Assembly (NCBI RefSeq): GCF_004362865.1
Contig: NZ_SNYI01000003.1
Location: 186,001-250,000, forward strand
DNA: 64,000 nt
Source of the DNA: Zeaxanthinibacter enoshimensis
GTDB lineage: Bacteria > Bacteroidota > Bacteroidia > Flavobacteriales > Flavobacteriaceae
Direction: 5' to 3'
In this document: piece by piece, positions 44,652-54,387 of the stretch
Layout of the letters: every line of letters starts with the position of its first letter
Numbering within the stretch: position 1 is the stretch's first letter
The notes under the pieces: generated by a model
Databases searched by the model: none
The model's input: the letters and a program-made list of their open reading frames with translations, nothing else
What the model was told of the DNA's origin: nothing
Translations under genes and position numbers: made by a program

Positions 44652-47462
44652 ATGCTTGTAGCCAGGATACCTATCCTCTTACTACTTTTTCTATCCTGCA
44701 GCGCCGTCCAGGCACAATTATTACCCCCTATACAGAATTTTACCCCCGGAATTTACGGGGCCGAGAACCAGAACTGGGGAATCACCCAGGCTGATAACGG
44801 GTTCGTGTATGTCGCTAATAATAGCGGGTTGCTGGAATTCAACGGCTCTGACTGGCAGCTGTATCCCACTCCGAATGGTTCCATAATGCGCTCGGTTGAG
44901 GCAGTCGGAACCAGGATCTATACCGGTTTTTATATGGAATTCGGGTATTGGGAAGCGGATGAGGCCGGTACACTTCAGTATCAATCCCTGGTAGATTACA
45001 GCCCGGAGCCCTTGATAGAGGACGAGCAGTTCTGGAAGATTGTGGCGATAGAAAATTACCTGCTTTTCCAGTCCCTGGAGCGGATCTATATTATGGACAC
45101 CCGGGATAATACGATCGAGATAATAGATTCCGGTTCTAAACGAGCCCAGTTATTTTTATTCGGGGACAGTGTCTTCTTCCACAGGTCCGGCAAAGGTCTT
45201 TTTAAACTGGACAAGGGCCAGGCAGTACCGGTTACGGATTCATCCGCGATCGGGGAATCAGGCATAGCGGGATTGGTCTCGTTCGATGATACTCCTGTCC
45301 TTATCACGACCCATGGACAATTTTATGAATTTGAGGGTAACGACATAAAAGAATGGAGAAGTGCGAATGGTCCCCAATTAAAGGGAATTGAAATCTACAG
45401 CAGCGCCCAGCTCAGGGATGGAAGTGTGATCCTCGGAACAATATCCTCCGGGATATACCATTTAGATCCGGAGGGCAATGTGATGGCGCATATCGACAAA
45501 GAAAAAGGCCTTAATAATAATACGGTGCTTTCCATCTACGAAGACCGGGATCAAAACCTGTGGCTGGGATTGGATAACGGGATAAGCATCCTGAACCTTC
45601 ATTCCCCGTTCAGCGAATTCAGTGATAAGATAGGGAGACTCGGGGTGGTTTATGCCGCACAGGTCTTTGAGGAACACTTATACCTTGGTACGAACCAAGG
45701 ATTGTTCAGGAAACCTGTGGAATCCGAGATGCCCTTTGAATTAGTAGAAGGGACTACGGGGCAGGTCTGGTGTCTTCGAGTCTTTGATGAGCAGTTGTTC
45801 TGTGGGCATAATTCGGGTAGCTTTATTGTAGATGGAAATAAAGCCAAGCTGATCTCTGGTTTGCCGGGTACATGGGATATTAAAAAGATCTCTGGCCATC
45901 CCGGGAAATTACTTCAGGGTAATTACAACGGCCTAAGCATACTCGAAAAACAGGGGACAGAGTGGGTGCTCCGAAATAAACTTAAAGGATTCGAGATTTC
46001 GAGCCGGTTCTTTGAATTTCTCGACAGCTCAAAGATCCTGGTGAATCACGAATACAAGGGGCTTTATAAGCTGAATATTGATGATGAGTTGACCGTATTG
46101 GAGGAGATAGCAAGGGAACCTCCCAGAGGGGTTGGTGCCAGCCTGGTGCGCTTTAACAACCAGGTTTTGTACGCCTCCAATAACGGGGTTTTCCGTTATA
46201 ATGCAATTTCGGATGCCCTGGAGCCGGATACCTTGCTGACCGATTTAATGTATGCCGACGATGAGCCCCCGATAGGTATTCTCATTAGTGATCCACAGAA
46301 TAACAGGCTGTGGAGTTTCTCCCGGAATACCATCAGCTATGTAGGTCCGGGAAAATTCGATAATCGTCCGCAGCTGACCAGGATTCCCGTACCAGCGGAT
46401 TTCAGGAGAGCTCTCGGTGTTCTTGGTTTTGAATGTATTTCACCTATAGGAGCAGATCGTTACCTGATAGGGTCCTCTAATGGTTATGTAACCCTGGACC
46501 TCAAAAAGATAAAATCTGTAACATACGAAGTCTTTATCACAACCATTGAAAATGAGTTCTATGATAATTCATTAAAGAAACAACCCCTTAAATCCGGGTT
46601 AGCCTTTCCTTTTACCGATAACAATCTCAGGATAGAATTTACAGTGCCCGAATTTGAGAAATATACCGAAGTACAGTACCAGTACCGGTTATTGGGGCTT
46701 TATGATGAATGGAGTAACTGGTCGGCGGATCCTGAGGTTACATTTAATAATCTGCCTTACGGGAAATATACCTTCGAGGTAAAAGCCAGGGTGGGCGCCG
46801 GCGTTACAGAGGAGGCTGCGGTATTTGAATTCAGGGTCCAGAGGCCATTTTATCTCTCTAATTTTGCAATAGTAGTGTACGTACTCTTATTGGTATTACT
46901 CGGTTTCCTGGTGCACAAGGTTTACCGCACATATTATAAGAAACAACAGGCCAGGATATTGGAGGAAAATGCGAAAAGGGAGAAGAGCAAAAAAATAAAA
47001 GCGAAGAGAAAGATCGTCCAGCTGAAGAATGAACAGTTAAAACAGGAAATTGAGAGCAAGAACAGGGAGCTGGCCGCTTCTACTATGAACCTTATCAAGA
47101 AGAACGAATTTCTTGGTCAGCTTAAGTCCCAGTTAGAAACTGTCGGGAAAGATCCCCGGATCAAGTCTGTTATTCGTACTATAGACAGGAATATTAATAA
47201 TGAAGACGATTGGAAAATCTTTGAAGAGGCATTCAATAATGCGGATAAGGACTTCCTGAAACGCATGAAAGACCTGCACCCCCAGCTGACCTCTAAGGAT
47301 CTCCGTCTTTGTGCTTATTTACGACTGAATTTATCCTCCAAAGAAATAGCTCCCCTCCTCAACATTTCGGTAAGAAGCGTAGAGGTAAAACGTTACCGTC
47401 TTCGCAAGAAAATTGACTTAGCTCGCGAAAACAGTCTGTCAGACTACATTCTATCCGTCTGA
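44652..47462 (+). CDS. Membrane-tethered beta-propeller/HTH regulator of the glucan locus
   Basis: 936 residues. Signal peptide (1-21); residues about 30-630 carry repeated propeller motifs (NNTVLSIYEDRDQNLWLGLDNGISIL); a triple-tyrosine domain lies at about 650-725 (FTDNNLRIEF, EVQYQYRLLGLYDEWSNW, GKYTFEVKA); one membrane helix (about 740-765); a charged coiled coil (770-870); and a LuxR-like HTH at the C-terminus (LTSKDLRLCAYLRLNLSSKEIAPLLNISVRSVEVKRYRLRKK). There is no histidine kinase or receiver domain, so it would sense a periplasmic ligand and act on DNA in one chain, like SusR-type and other one-component regulators. Its place just before susC suggests it controls that locus. Confidence 0.87.
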   Translation: MLVARIPILLLLFLSCSAVQAQLLPPIQNFTPGIYGAENQNWGITQADNGFVYVANNSGLLEFNGSDWQLYPTPNGSIMRSVEAVGTRIYTGFYMEFGYWEADEAGTLQYQSLVDYSPEPLIEDEQFWKIVAIENYLLFQSLERIYIMDTRDNTIEIIDSGSKRAQLFLFGDSVFFHRSGKGLFKLDKGQAVPVTDSSAIGESGIAGLVSFDDTPVLITTHGQFYEFEGNDIKEWRSANGPQLKGIEIYSSAQLRDGSVILGTISSGIYHLDPEGNVMAHIDKEKGLNNNTVLSIYEDRDQNLWLGLDNGISILNLHSPFSEFSDKIGRLGVVYAAQVFEEHLYLGTNQGLFRKPVESEMPFELVEGTTGQVWCLRVFDEQLFCGHNSGSFIVDGNKAKLISGLPGTWDIKKISGHPGKLLQGNYNGLSILEKQGTEWVLRNKLKGFEISSRFFEFLDSSKILVNHEYKGLYKLNIDDELTVLEEIAREPPRGVGASLVRFNNQVLYASNNGVFRYNAISDALEPDTLLTDLMYADDEPPIGILISDPQNNRLWSFSRNTISYVGPGKFDNRPQLTRIPVPADFRRALGVLGFECISPIGADRYLIGSSNGYVTLDLKKIKSVTYEVFITTIENEFYDNSLKKQPLKSGLAFPFTDNNLRIEFTVPEFEKYTEVQYQYRLLGLYDEWSNWSADPEVTFNNLPYGKYTFEVKARVGAGVTEEAAVFEFRVQRPFYLSNFAIVVYVLLLVLLGFLVHKVYRTYYKKQQARILEENAKREKSKKIKAKRKIVQLKNEQLKQEIESKNRELAASTMNLIKKNEFLGQLKSQLETVGKDPRIKSVIRTIDRNINNEDDWKIFEEAFNNADKDFLKRMKDLHPQLTSKDLRLCAYLRLNLSSKEIAPLLNISVRSVEVKRYRLRKKIDLARENSLSDYILSV

Positions 47463-47700
47463 AAAAACTCTACATGCTGTTTCTTCACCACAACATCACC
47501 ACAACATTCTGCTTAAATGAGGCAAATAGCTCATTTAAATTAGCTTGGTAAAAATGATGAGATAGTAATATTTTGGGGGTTTTATTGCTTATTTGTCATT
47601 TATGGTTCAGTTTTATTGATAATGTATGTTTTTTGTAGTGGTGCGATATAACATGTAGGTTCTTCTTTTTTGTAGATTGAGATTTCAAATACTACAACAC

Positions 47701-50700
47701 ATGAAGCACATTTACCTATTGCTGTTGGTTTTTGCCACTTCGATCTCCTGGGGCCAGGAATTCGCACTCAGTGGCGTAGTACGGGATGCTACCTTAAATG
47801 AACCCTTACCGGGTGTCAATGTTATCATCAAGAACACCAGCAGGGGAACTACTACAGACTTTGACGGTAACTTCACCGTGCAGAATATCAGCACGGGGGA
47901 TGTACTGGTTTTCTCTTCCATAGGGTTTCTGACCAGGGAAGTTACAGTACAAGGAACAGACCCAATTACGGTGATCTTGCAGGATGACGTAAGTGCATTA
48001 GATGAGGTAGTCGTTGTCGGTTACGGAACCCAGACCAAGAAGGAGATCACAGGTGCGGTTTCGGTAGTAGGTTCAGAAACTATTGAAGAACTGAACCCAA
48101 CCCGGGTAGAACAGGCCCTGCAGGGCCAGGTAGCCGGGGTGCAGGTGACTTCTGAATCCGGATCACCCGGTGCCGGGTCTAATATCCGTATCCGCGGTAT
48201 CTCCACAAATGGGGACAACAGGCCTCTTATCCTGGTGGACGGGAACGTGATCGAAGATCTCAGTGTGATCAATCCAGGGGACATAGAAAGTATTAATATA
48301 CTAAAGGATGCTACAGCTGGTATTTACGGGGTGCGAGCTGCCAACGGGGTAGTCCTGATCACGACCAAGACCGGGAAGCGCAATAGTGATCTTCAATTTA
48401 ATTACGATGCCTACGCAGGTTTCCAGGAAACTTCCAGGAAGATCCCGGTACTGAATGCGACGGAATATGCCCTGATCCTCAACGAGGCGTTTACGGCCGG
48501 GGGTGATGCTGCTCCTTTTCCTAATGTATCTCGTTTGGGGGAAGGTACCGACTGGCAGGATGAGGTTTTCCAGAAAGCACCTATCATCAATCACAACCTG
48601 ACCATTAACGGCGGGAGTGAGAAATCTACGTATTCGTTCGGAAGCTCCTTCCTGACCCAGAATGGGATCGTCGGCGGACCCAAATCGAATTTCAGGAGGT
48701 GGACCACCCGTATTAACTTCAATACGGAACTCTTTAAGGATTTTAAACTGACAACCAATCTTCTTTATACCGGGACCAACCGGAAGACACTTCCTGAAAA
48801 CGCACTCGGCTCTGTTTTGTTCAATTCCCTGAACAACGCCCCTACTTTCGGTATCAGGGACAGAGATGGTAATTTTACCCTGGCAGAAGGGCTTGGGAAC
48901 GAAGTGATCAATCCGCTGGCACAGATCAGTAACACTTATAATGAAAACGACGTAGACAGGATCAGTGGTAAGATCGGCGGAAGCTATACGTTTTTCAACG
49001 ATTTTACCGTAGAAAGTAACTTCCAGTTCAACTATGCCGAAGTGTATAGCAGGTTCTTTGCCCCCGAGGTATTCTACGGTTCGGGTAAAGTATTCAATAT
49101 TGATCGGAATTTCGTGGTTGAAGGAAAAAACCTGTTCCGGGATTTTACCTGGGATAACTTCATCAATTACGAGAAAACCCTGTCTGACGATCACAATATC
49201 AAAGCAACCCTGGGGATGTCGGTCTTCAAGACCACGGGTCTGTTTTCAGGAAGTACCGGTTTTGATATTCCTAATAATGATTTCCAGCAAGCCTTCCTGA
49301 CCAATGCCTCGGATGTGGTAGATAATTTCATCAATACCGCTGGAAAATTTGATTCGCGTTTACTCTCATATTTTACCCGCTTACAGTATAACTACAAGGG
49401 CAAATATCTGCTATCTGGAATTATCCGCCGTGACGGTTCCACCAATTTCGGTCCGCGGAACAGGTTTGGGTACTTCCCTTCGGGTTCAGTAGGATATATT
49501 ATTTCTGAGGAGCAATTCCTTCAGGATAGTGATGTGCTTACATTCCTGAAATTAAGAGGAAGTTACGGTATTGTAGGTAACGACCGTATAGGGGGCAATG
49601 CTTTCCGTTCAGTGCTTTCCGGAGAAGGGGCTTATGTACTAGGGGGAGAGCTATTGTTCGGCCAGGCCGTGGGAGCTATCTCTAACCCTGAGATACAGTG
49701 GGAAGAGCAAAAAACCCTGGATATAGGGGTAGATATGAAGCTCTTTAATAACCGGGTGGATATAACTGCAGATTATTTTAAAAAACGTACAGAGGACCTG
49801 CTGGTTTCCCCTCCTGTCTCGGGGATACTGGGAGCGGCTGCACCGGGATCAGGATCTCCTACGGTCAATGCAGGTACTGTAGAGAATAAAGGATTTGAAT
49901 TTGCAATCGGGTATAACAGTGATGCTTCGAAGGATTTCTACTATAACATCAATTATAACATGACCTTCCTGGAGAACGAGGTGATCTCTGTAAACAATGG
50001 TGTCGGGTTTATTCCCGGGGGATCCTTCGGGGTAGGCCAGGATCCGCCCGCCAGGATGGAAGACGGTAAACCCCTGGGGTATTTTTACGGATTGCAGACT
50101 GACGGAATCTTCCAGAACCAGGCCGAGGTTGATGCTCATGCCACCCAGGCGAATGCGGCACCCGGTGATCTGAGGTTCGTAGATATCAATGGGGATGGTG
50201 TGATCGATTCTAGGGACAGGACCGATATCGGGAATCCTATTCCTGATGCCACCATGGGTCTTAATCTTTCACTTAATTACAAGGCCATTGATTTCACAGC
50301 TTATGCCTTTGCCTCGGTTGGTAACGAAATTGTCCGTAATTACGAGAGAAACCAGCCTCGGGTAAACAGGTCTGTTTATACTCTCAACCGTTGGACAGGA
50401 GAGGGAAGCACTAATAGTTATCCGAGGATGACCACGGGAGCCACCTCTAACACCTTGTTCTCAGATTTCTTCGTGGAGGATGGATCCTTCGTACGTCTTC
50501 AGAATGTACAGGTTGGTTACACCATGCCCCGGAAGATCGTTGAGGATATGGGAATCCGCAAATTGCGTTTTTACCTCTCTGCAAGCAATGTTTTTACCTT
50601 GACCGAATATAAAGGGTATGATCCAAGTGCCTCTTCCGGTGCTCCGATCGGGGCCGGTATTGATCAAGGCTTTTATCCTGTTCCAAGAACCTATCTGATG

Positions 50701-50721
50701 GGTGTAAATCTTAAATTTTAA
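47701..50721 (+). CDS. susC: SusC/RagA TonB-linked outer-membrane transporter
   Basis: 1006 residues from the ATG at 47701 that begins the signal peptide (MKHIYLLLLVFATSISWGQ). A carboxypeptidase-like domain (about 20-95, GVVRDATLNEPLPGVNV, TTTDFDGNFTV) is followed by the TonB box region (DEVVVVGYGTQ), plug (GQVAGVQVTSESGSPGAGSN, RGISTNGDNRPLILVDG) and the large barrel. SusC proteins import oligosaccharides with SusD as lid. Gene name given by family. 237 bases upstream hold no clear promoter consensus; regulator binding is expected there. Confidence 0.95.
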   Translation: MKHIYLLLLVFATSISWGQEFALSGVVRDATLNEPLPGVNVIIKNTSRGTTTDFDGNFTVQNISTGDVLVFSSIGFLTREVTVQGTDPITVILQDDVSALDEVVVVGYGTQTKKEITGAVSVVGSETIEELNPTRVEQALQGQVAGVQVTSESGSPGAGSNIRIRGISTNGDNRPLILVDGNVIEDLSVINPGDIESINILKDATAGIYGVRAANGVVLITTKTGKRNSDLQFNYDAYAGFQETSRKIPVLNATEYALILNEAFTAGGDAAPFPNVSRLGEGTDWQDEVFQKAPIINHNLTINGGSEKSTYSFGSSFLTQNGIVGGPKSNFRRWTTRINFNTELFKDFKLTTNLLYTGTNRKTLPENALGSVLFNSLNNAPTFGIRDRDGNFTLAEGLGNEVINPLAQISNTYNENDVDRISGKIGGSYTFFNDFTVESNFQFNYAEVYSRFFAPEVFYGSGKVFNIDRNFVVEGKNLFRDFTWDNFINYEKTLSDDHNIKATLGMSVFKTTGLFSGSTGFDIPNNDFQQAFLTNASDVVDNFINTAGKFDSRLLSYFTRLQYNYKGKYLLSGIIRRDGSTNFGPRNRFGYFPSGSVGYIISEEQFLQDSDVLTFLKLRGSYGIVGNDRIGGNAFRSVLSGEGAYVLGGELLFGQAVGAISNPEIQWEEQKTLDIGVDMKLFNNRVDITADYFKKRTEDLLVSPPVSGILGAAAPGSGSPTVNAGTVENKGFEFAIGYNSDASKDFYYNINYNMTFLENEVISVNNGVGFIPGGSFGVGQDPPARMEDGKPLGYFYGLQTDGIFQNQAEVDAHATQANAAPGDLRFVDINGDGVIDSRDRTDIGNPIPDATMGLNLSLNYKAIDFTAYAFASVGNEIVRNYERNQPRVNRSVYTLNRWTGEGSTNSYPRMTTGATSNTLFSDFFVEDGSFVRLQNVQVGYTMPRKIVEDMGIRKLRFYLSASNVFTLTEYKGYDPSASSGAPIGAGIDQGFYPVPRTYLMGVNLKF

Positions 50722-50725
50722 TGCT

Positions 50726-52198
50726 ATGAAGATCCGAAATACTTTCTTTAGAAATACGATGTTCTTCTGCATCATGGCCATGTTGCCATTCTCCTGCAGT
50801 GATGATTTTGTCGATGTAGATTCTTTTGACGAGGACTCTGAAAGCTTCTTTAATTCCGAAGAGGATTACCAGAGTGCCCTGATAGCAGCATATGATCTGT
50901 TACAGTCTACCTATATCAATGTAATGCTCGGCGAAATTGCATCGGATAACACCCTGGCCGGGGGTGAATCTGCAACAGATGTCCCCGGGATACAGGAAAT
51001 TGATGATATGACGCATACCCCGGTGAATGCCCAGCTGAGAGATATCTGGAGTTGGATGTACGCGGGGGTGAACCGGGCTAATTATATACTCGAATTTAAG
51101 GATAAGACCGATTTCCCCGGGAAAGAAGAAGTGTTGGCCCAGGCAACTTTCCTGAGAGCATACTATTATTTTGAACTGGTAAAATGGTTCGGGGATGTTC
51201 CGTTGGCTGTGGACGAGCGTATCCTTTTCGGGGACCAGGATGTAATAGAGAGAACCCCGAAATCTGAAGTATACGCACAGATCGAGGCAGACCTCCAGTT
51301 TGCTGCCGCTAACCTGCCTTATGTACAGGAGGAAACCGGCCGGGTCACCAAGGGTGCCGCACAGGCTTTACTTGGGAAAGTATATCTCTACCAGGATAAA
51401 TTCACCGAAGCAGCTACCGTACTGGAAGACCTGATCAATAACGGTCCTTATGACCTGATCGAGGACTATTCCACCATGTTCGAGAACGACAATGAAAATA
51501 ATATAGAATCTGTGTTCGAAGTACAGTATACAGATATAGAGGGTGCAGGATTTGGCTGCCTCCAGTGCAGTGAAGGAAACGTAGCTGTTGGCTTTAACGG
51601 GATACGTAATTATTCGGGTCCTGTATTTGAGTCAGGCTTCAGCTTTAATGTTCCGGTACAGGAAGTGTACGACGCCTTTGAGGACGGAGACCAGCGCAGG
51701 GATGTTGCTATCCTGGATATCGAGGCCTGGGCTGCTGCGAACCCCGAGGTATCTTATGTTGAGGGCTATGAACACACCGGTTATTACAACAGGAAATACA
51801 TTGCCAGGCAAGGCGATCTGAATACAGGAGATGCCAACCTGACAAACCCTAATAATTACAGGGCCATCCGCTTCGCTGACGTGCTCTTAATGGCAGCGGA
51901 AGCTTATAACAGGGGCGGCATCAACGAGGCCAAGGCCCAGGAGTACCTGAACAGGGTACGGAACAGGGCCGGTTTACCGAGTATAACTCCTTCTGCAGGT
52001 GATCTTACCACCGCTATTTACAACGAGCGCAGGGTAGAATTGGTAGGGGAAGGACATCGCTTCTTTGACCTGGTCCGTACCGGCAGAGCAGCGCAGGAAA
52101 TAGACGGGTTTACCGCCGGGAAGCACGAGCTCTTCCCCATCCCGTCCATAGAGATAGAATTAGCAGGAAATCGTTGGGAACAAAACCCCGGGTATTAA
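50726..52198 (+). CDS. susD: SusD/RagB glycan-binding surface lipoprotein
   Basis: 490 residues. Lipobox LPFSC with Cys24. TPR-like helical core of SusD: ESFFNSEEDYQSALIAAYDLLQ, ATFLRAYYYFELVKWFGDVPLAVDE, GAAQALLGKVYLYQDKFTEAA, RFADVLLMAAEAYNRGG, and the C-terminal RRVELVGEGHRFFDLVRTG. It binds oligosaccharide at the surface and caps SusC. Starts four bases after susC ends. Confidence 0.95.
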   Translation: MKIRNTFFRNTMFFCIMAMLPFSCSDDFVDVDSFDEDSESFFNSEEDYQSALIAAYDLLQSTYINVMLGEIASDNTLAGGESATDVPGIQEIDDMTHTPVNAQLRDIWSWMYAGVNRANYILEFKDKTDFPGKEEVLAQATFLRAYYYFELVKWFGDVPLAVDERILFGDQDVIERTPKSEVYAQIEADLQFAAANLPYVQEETGRVTKGAAQALLGKVYLYQDKFTEAATVLEDLINNGPYDLIEDYSTMFENDNENNIESVFEVQYTDIEGAGFGCLQCSEGNVAVGFNGIRNYSGPVFESGFSFNVPVQEVYDAFEDGDQRRDVAILDIEAWAAANPEVSYVEGYEHTGYYNRKYIARQGDLNTGDANLTNPNNYRAIRFADVLLMAAEAYNRGGINEAKAQEYLNRVRNRAGLPSITPSAGDLTTAIYNERRVELVGEGHRFFDLVRTGRAAQEIDGFTAGKHELFPIPSIEIELAGNRWEQNPGY

Positions 52199-52219
52199 CA
52201 GAAAATAAATTTTGAACAG

Positions 52220-54376
52220 ATGAAAAGTATAAAGCAATTAATCGCATTATTCCTGGTTGTAAACCTCTTTAATGCATGTACACAAGAAGAGGTATCCTAT
52301 GCTTTACAGGATGTATCTGCACCTACCAACGTCGAAGCCAGTTTTAACGTGGCCCAGGACGACTCCGGTACAGTCACCGTGACCCCTACTGCGGCGGGGG
52401 CATCGGCCTTCAGAATTTACTGGGGGGATGTTGAGAACGAGACCCCGGAGGATGTAGCTCCCGGAGAAACTGTCACCCACGTTTACGGGGAGGGAGAATT
52501 CACCCTCAGGATCGTAGCGGTAGGGCCAAGTGGTCTGACCAGTGAATTGAGCAGGATAGTGACTATCACTTTTACTGCCCCTTCTAACCTGCAGCCCAAT
52601 ATTTCTGTCTCGGAAACTAATCCGTTCGAGATCAGTGTGGCTCCAGCCGCAGATAACGCAACAGTCTTTGATATCTACTATGGTGATGTGGAAAATGAGG
52701 AACCGACTACCATCATGGCCGGTGAAACTGCCACACACGTATATGCAGCAGCAGGTATCTACCCGGTACGTGTCGTAGCTCGTGGTGCCAGTGCAACAAC
52801 AATAGAAGTTACAGAGGAAGTAGAGATCACCGGTGCCGATGATCCGGTTTCCCTGCCGATCACTTTTGATGATCCTGCAGTTAATTACGCCTTTGGAACT
52901 TTTAATGGAGCTTCTTTCGAAGTCGTGGATAACCCTGATCTATCCGGGGCAAACGCCGAGGCTTCCAAGGTAGGCGCCGTAACCAATGCCGGGGTAAACT
53001 GGGAAGGCGGAGCATTTAACCTGGGAACTCCCGTTGATTTCAGTGGTGATAATAAGACCATCAGTATGAAATTCTGGTCTGATGTGCCGCTTCCTGTTCT
53101 CCTGAAGTTCGAAGGAGGGGTAAACGATGAACGCCAGAACGAGGTTACTGCTAGTCACGGCGGTACAGGCTGGGAAATCCTGACATTTAATTTTGCAACC
53201 GATGCTGTTAAAAGTTTTATCGATGGTTCGCAAGGAGTTGGAGAGCCATTTGTGCCAACCGGCCAGTATGCAACAATGGTTATTTTTATAGATGGTCCCG
53301 GGACTACTGCTGGTACCTTCTATATGGATGACATCCTCCAGGAGGGTGCGGATGCAGAAGCACTGGAACTACCGATCTCTTTTGATAATCCAGCTGTAGA
53401 TTATGCCTTTGGCACATTTAACGGCGCCTCATATGAGGTGGTCGATAACCCGGATCTTTCCGGAACCAATACCGTAGCCTCTAAAGTAGGAGCTATAATG
53501 AATGCCGGTGTAAACTGGGAAGGGGGAGCCTTTAATCTTGGTAATCCAGTAGATTTCAGTGGGGAGGACAAGATGATCACTATCAACTTCTGGTCAAATG
53601 TTCCCGTACCCGTACTCCTGAAATTTGAAGGCGGTGTAAATGGAGAACGCCAGAACGAAGTCACCGCCACCCACGGAGGTACCGGTTGGGAAGTACTGCG
53701 ATTCAATTTCGCCTCGGATGCTGTGAAAAGTTTTATCGATGGAACCCAGGGGGTGGGTGAACCTTTTGTTCCCACAGGACAATACGCTACTATGGTGATC
53801 TTTGTTGACGGACCCGGAACAACAGCCGGAACCTTCTACATGGATGATATCACCCAGATCATTCCGTCTGAACCACTGGCCTTACCGATCAGTTTTGACA
53901 ATGCCTTGGTTAGCTATGATTTCGGAACTTTCAATGGAGCCAGTTACGAGGTTGTAGATAATCCTGACCTGTCAGGTGCAAATGCTGTAGCCTCTAAGGT
54001 GGGTGCTATTACCAATGCCGGTGTGAACTGGGAAGGTGGTGCATTTAACCTGGATTCTCCGGTTGATTTCAGTGGTAGTAACAAAACCATCAGTGTTCTA
54101 TTTTGGGCTAATACCCCTGTCCCTGTGCTGCTCAAATTTGAAGGCGGGGTAAATGGTGAGCGCGAGAATGAAGTTACCGCTACCCACGGTGGAACCGGTT
54201 GGGAAGTACTGACCTTTGATTTCGCTAACGATGCTGTGAAAAGTTTTATCGATGGAACCCAGGGAGTAGGGGAACCGTTTGTTCCCACCGGCCAGTACGC
54301 GACTATGGTCATCTTTGTAGACGGCCCGGGCACAACAGCCGGTACTTTTTACATGGATGATATCACACAACAATAA
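52220..54376 (+). CDS. Surface glycan-binding lipoprotein: two PKD-like domains and three tandem modules
   Basis: 718 residues. Lipobox LFNAC (Cys20). Two PKD-like domains lie at about 34-117 and 120-205; both hold (I/Y)YxGDVENExP and THVY. Three modules follow, starting at L212, L384 and L555, each about 165 residues: PI(T/S)FDxxxVxYxFGTFNGAS, NPDLSG, NAGVNWEGGAFNL, PVLLKFEGGVN, ATMVIFxDGPGTTAGTFYMDDI. The last pair are about 87% identical by eye. The build (beta-sandwich with a terminal DDI) is that of carbohydrate-binding modules. In the SusE/SusF position, it should hold glucan at the cell surface for SusC/D. Confidence 0.85.
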   Translation: MKSIKQLIALFLVVNLFNACTQEEVSYALQDVSAPTNVEASFNVAQDDSGTVTVTPTAAGASAFRIYWGDVENETPEDVAPGETVTHVYGEGEFTLRIVAVGPSGLTSELSRIVTITFTAPSNLQPNISVSETNPFEISVAPAADNATVFDIYYGDVENEEPTTIMAGETATHVYAAAGIYPVRVVARGASATTIEVTEEVEITGADDPVSLPITFDDPAVNYAFGTFNGASFEVVDNPDLSGANAEASKVGAVTNAGVNWEGGAFNLGTPVDFSGDNKTISMKFWSDVPLPVLLKFEGGVNDERQNEVTASHGGTGWEILTFNFATDAVKSFIDGSQGVGEPFVPTGQYATMVIFIDGPGTTAGTFYMDDILQEGADAEALELPISFDNPAVDYAFGTFNGASYEVVDNPDLSGTNTVASKVGAIMNAGVNWEGGAFNLGNPVDFSGEDKMITINFWSNVPVPVLLKFEGGVNGERQNEVTATHGGTGWEVLRFNFASDAVKSFIDGTQGVGEPFVPTGQYATMVIFVDGPGTTAGTFYMDDITQIIPSEPLALPISFDNALVSYDFGTFNGASYEVVDNPDLSGANAVASKVGAITNAGVNWEGGAFNLDSPVDFSGSNKTISVLFWANTPVPVLLKFEGGVNGERENEVTATHGGTGWEVLTFDFANDAVKSFIDGTQGVGEPFVPTGQYATMVIFVDGPGTTAGTFYMDDITQQ
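52853..53368 (+). repeat. Tandem module 1 of the glycan-binding lipoprotein
   Basis: Residues 212-383 with linker. The most divergent of three copies; the body matches modules 2 and 3 throughout. Confidence 0.9.
53369..53881 (+). repeat. Tandem module 2 of the glycan-binding lipoprotein
   Basis: Residues 384-554 with linker. About 87% identical to module 3 by eye at protein level, with many synonymous base changes. Confidence 0.9.
53882..54373 (+). repeat. Tandem module 3 of the glycan-binding lipoprotein
   Basis: Residues 555-718, ending the protein. A stretch of about 30 bases coding AVKSFIDGTQ is the same as in module 2. Confidence 0.9.
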
Positions 54377-54387
54377 AAAGTAAAGCT

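Noticed and set aside
48301-49194. 297-residue open frame antisense to susC
   Set aside because: Mirror of the SusC barrel coding sequence; no start context or family match.
52853-54373. Tandem DNA repeats as a CRISPR-like or satellite array
   Set aside because: Units are about 513 bases, stay in frame and encode protein modules.
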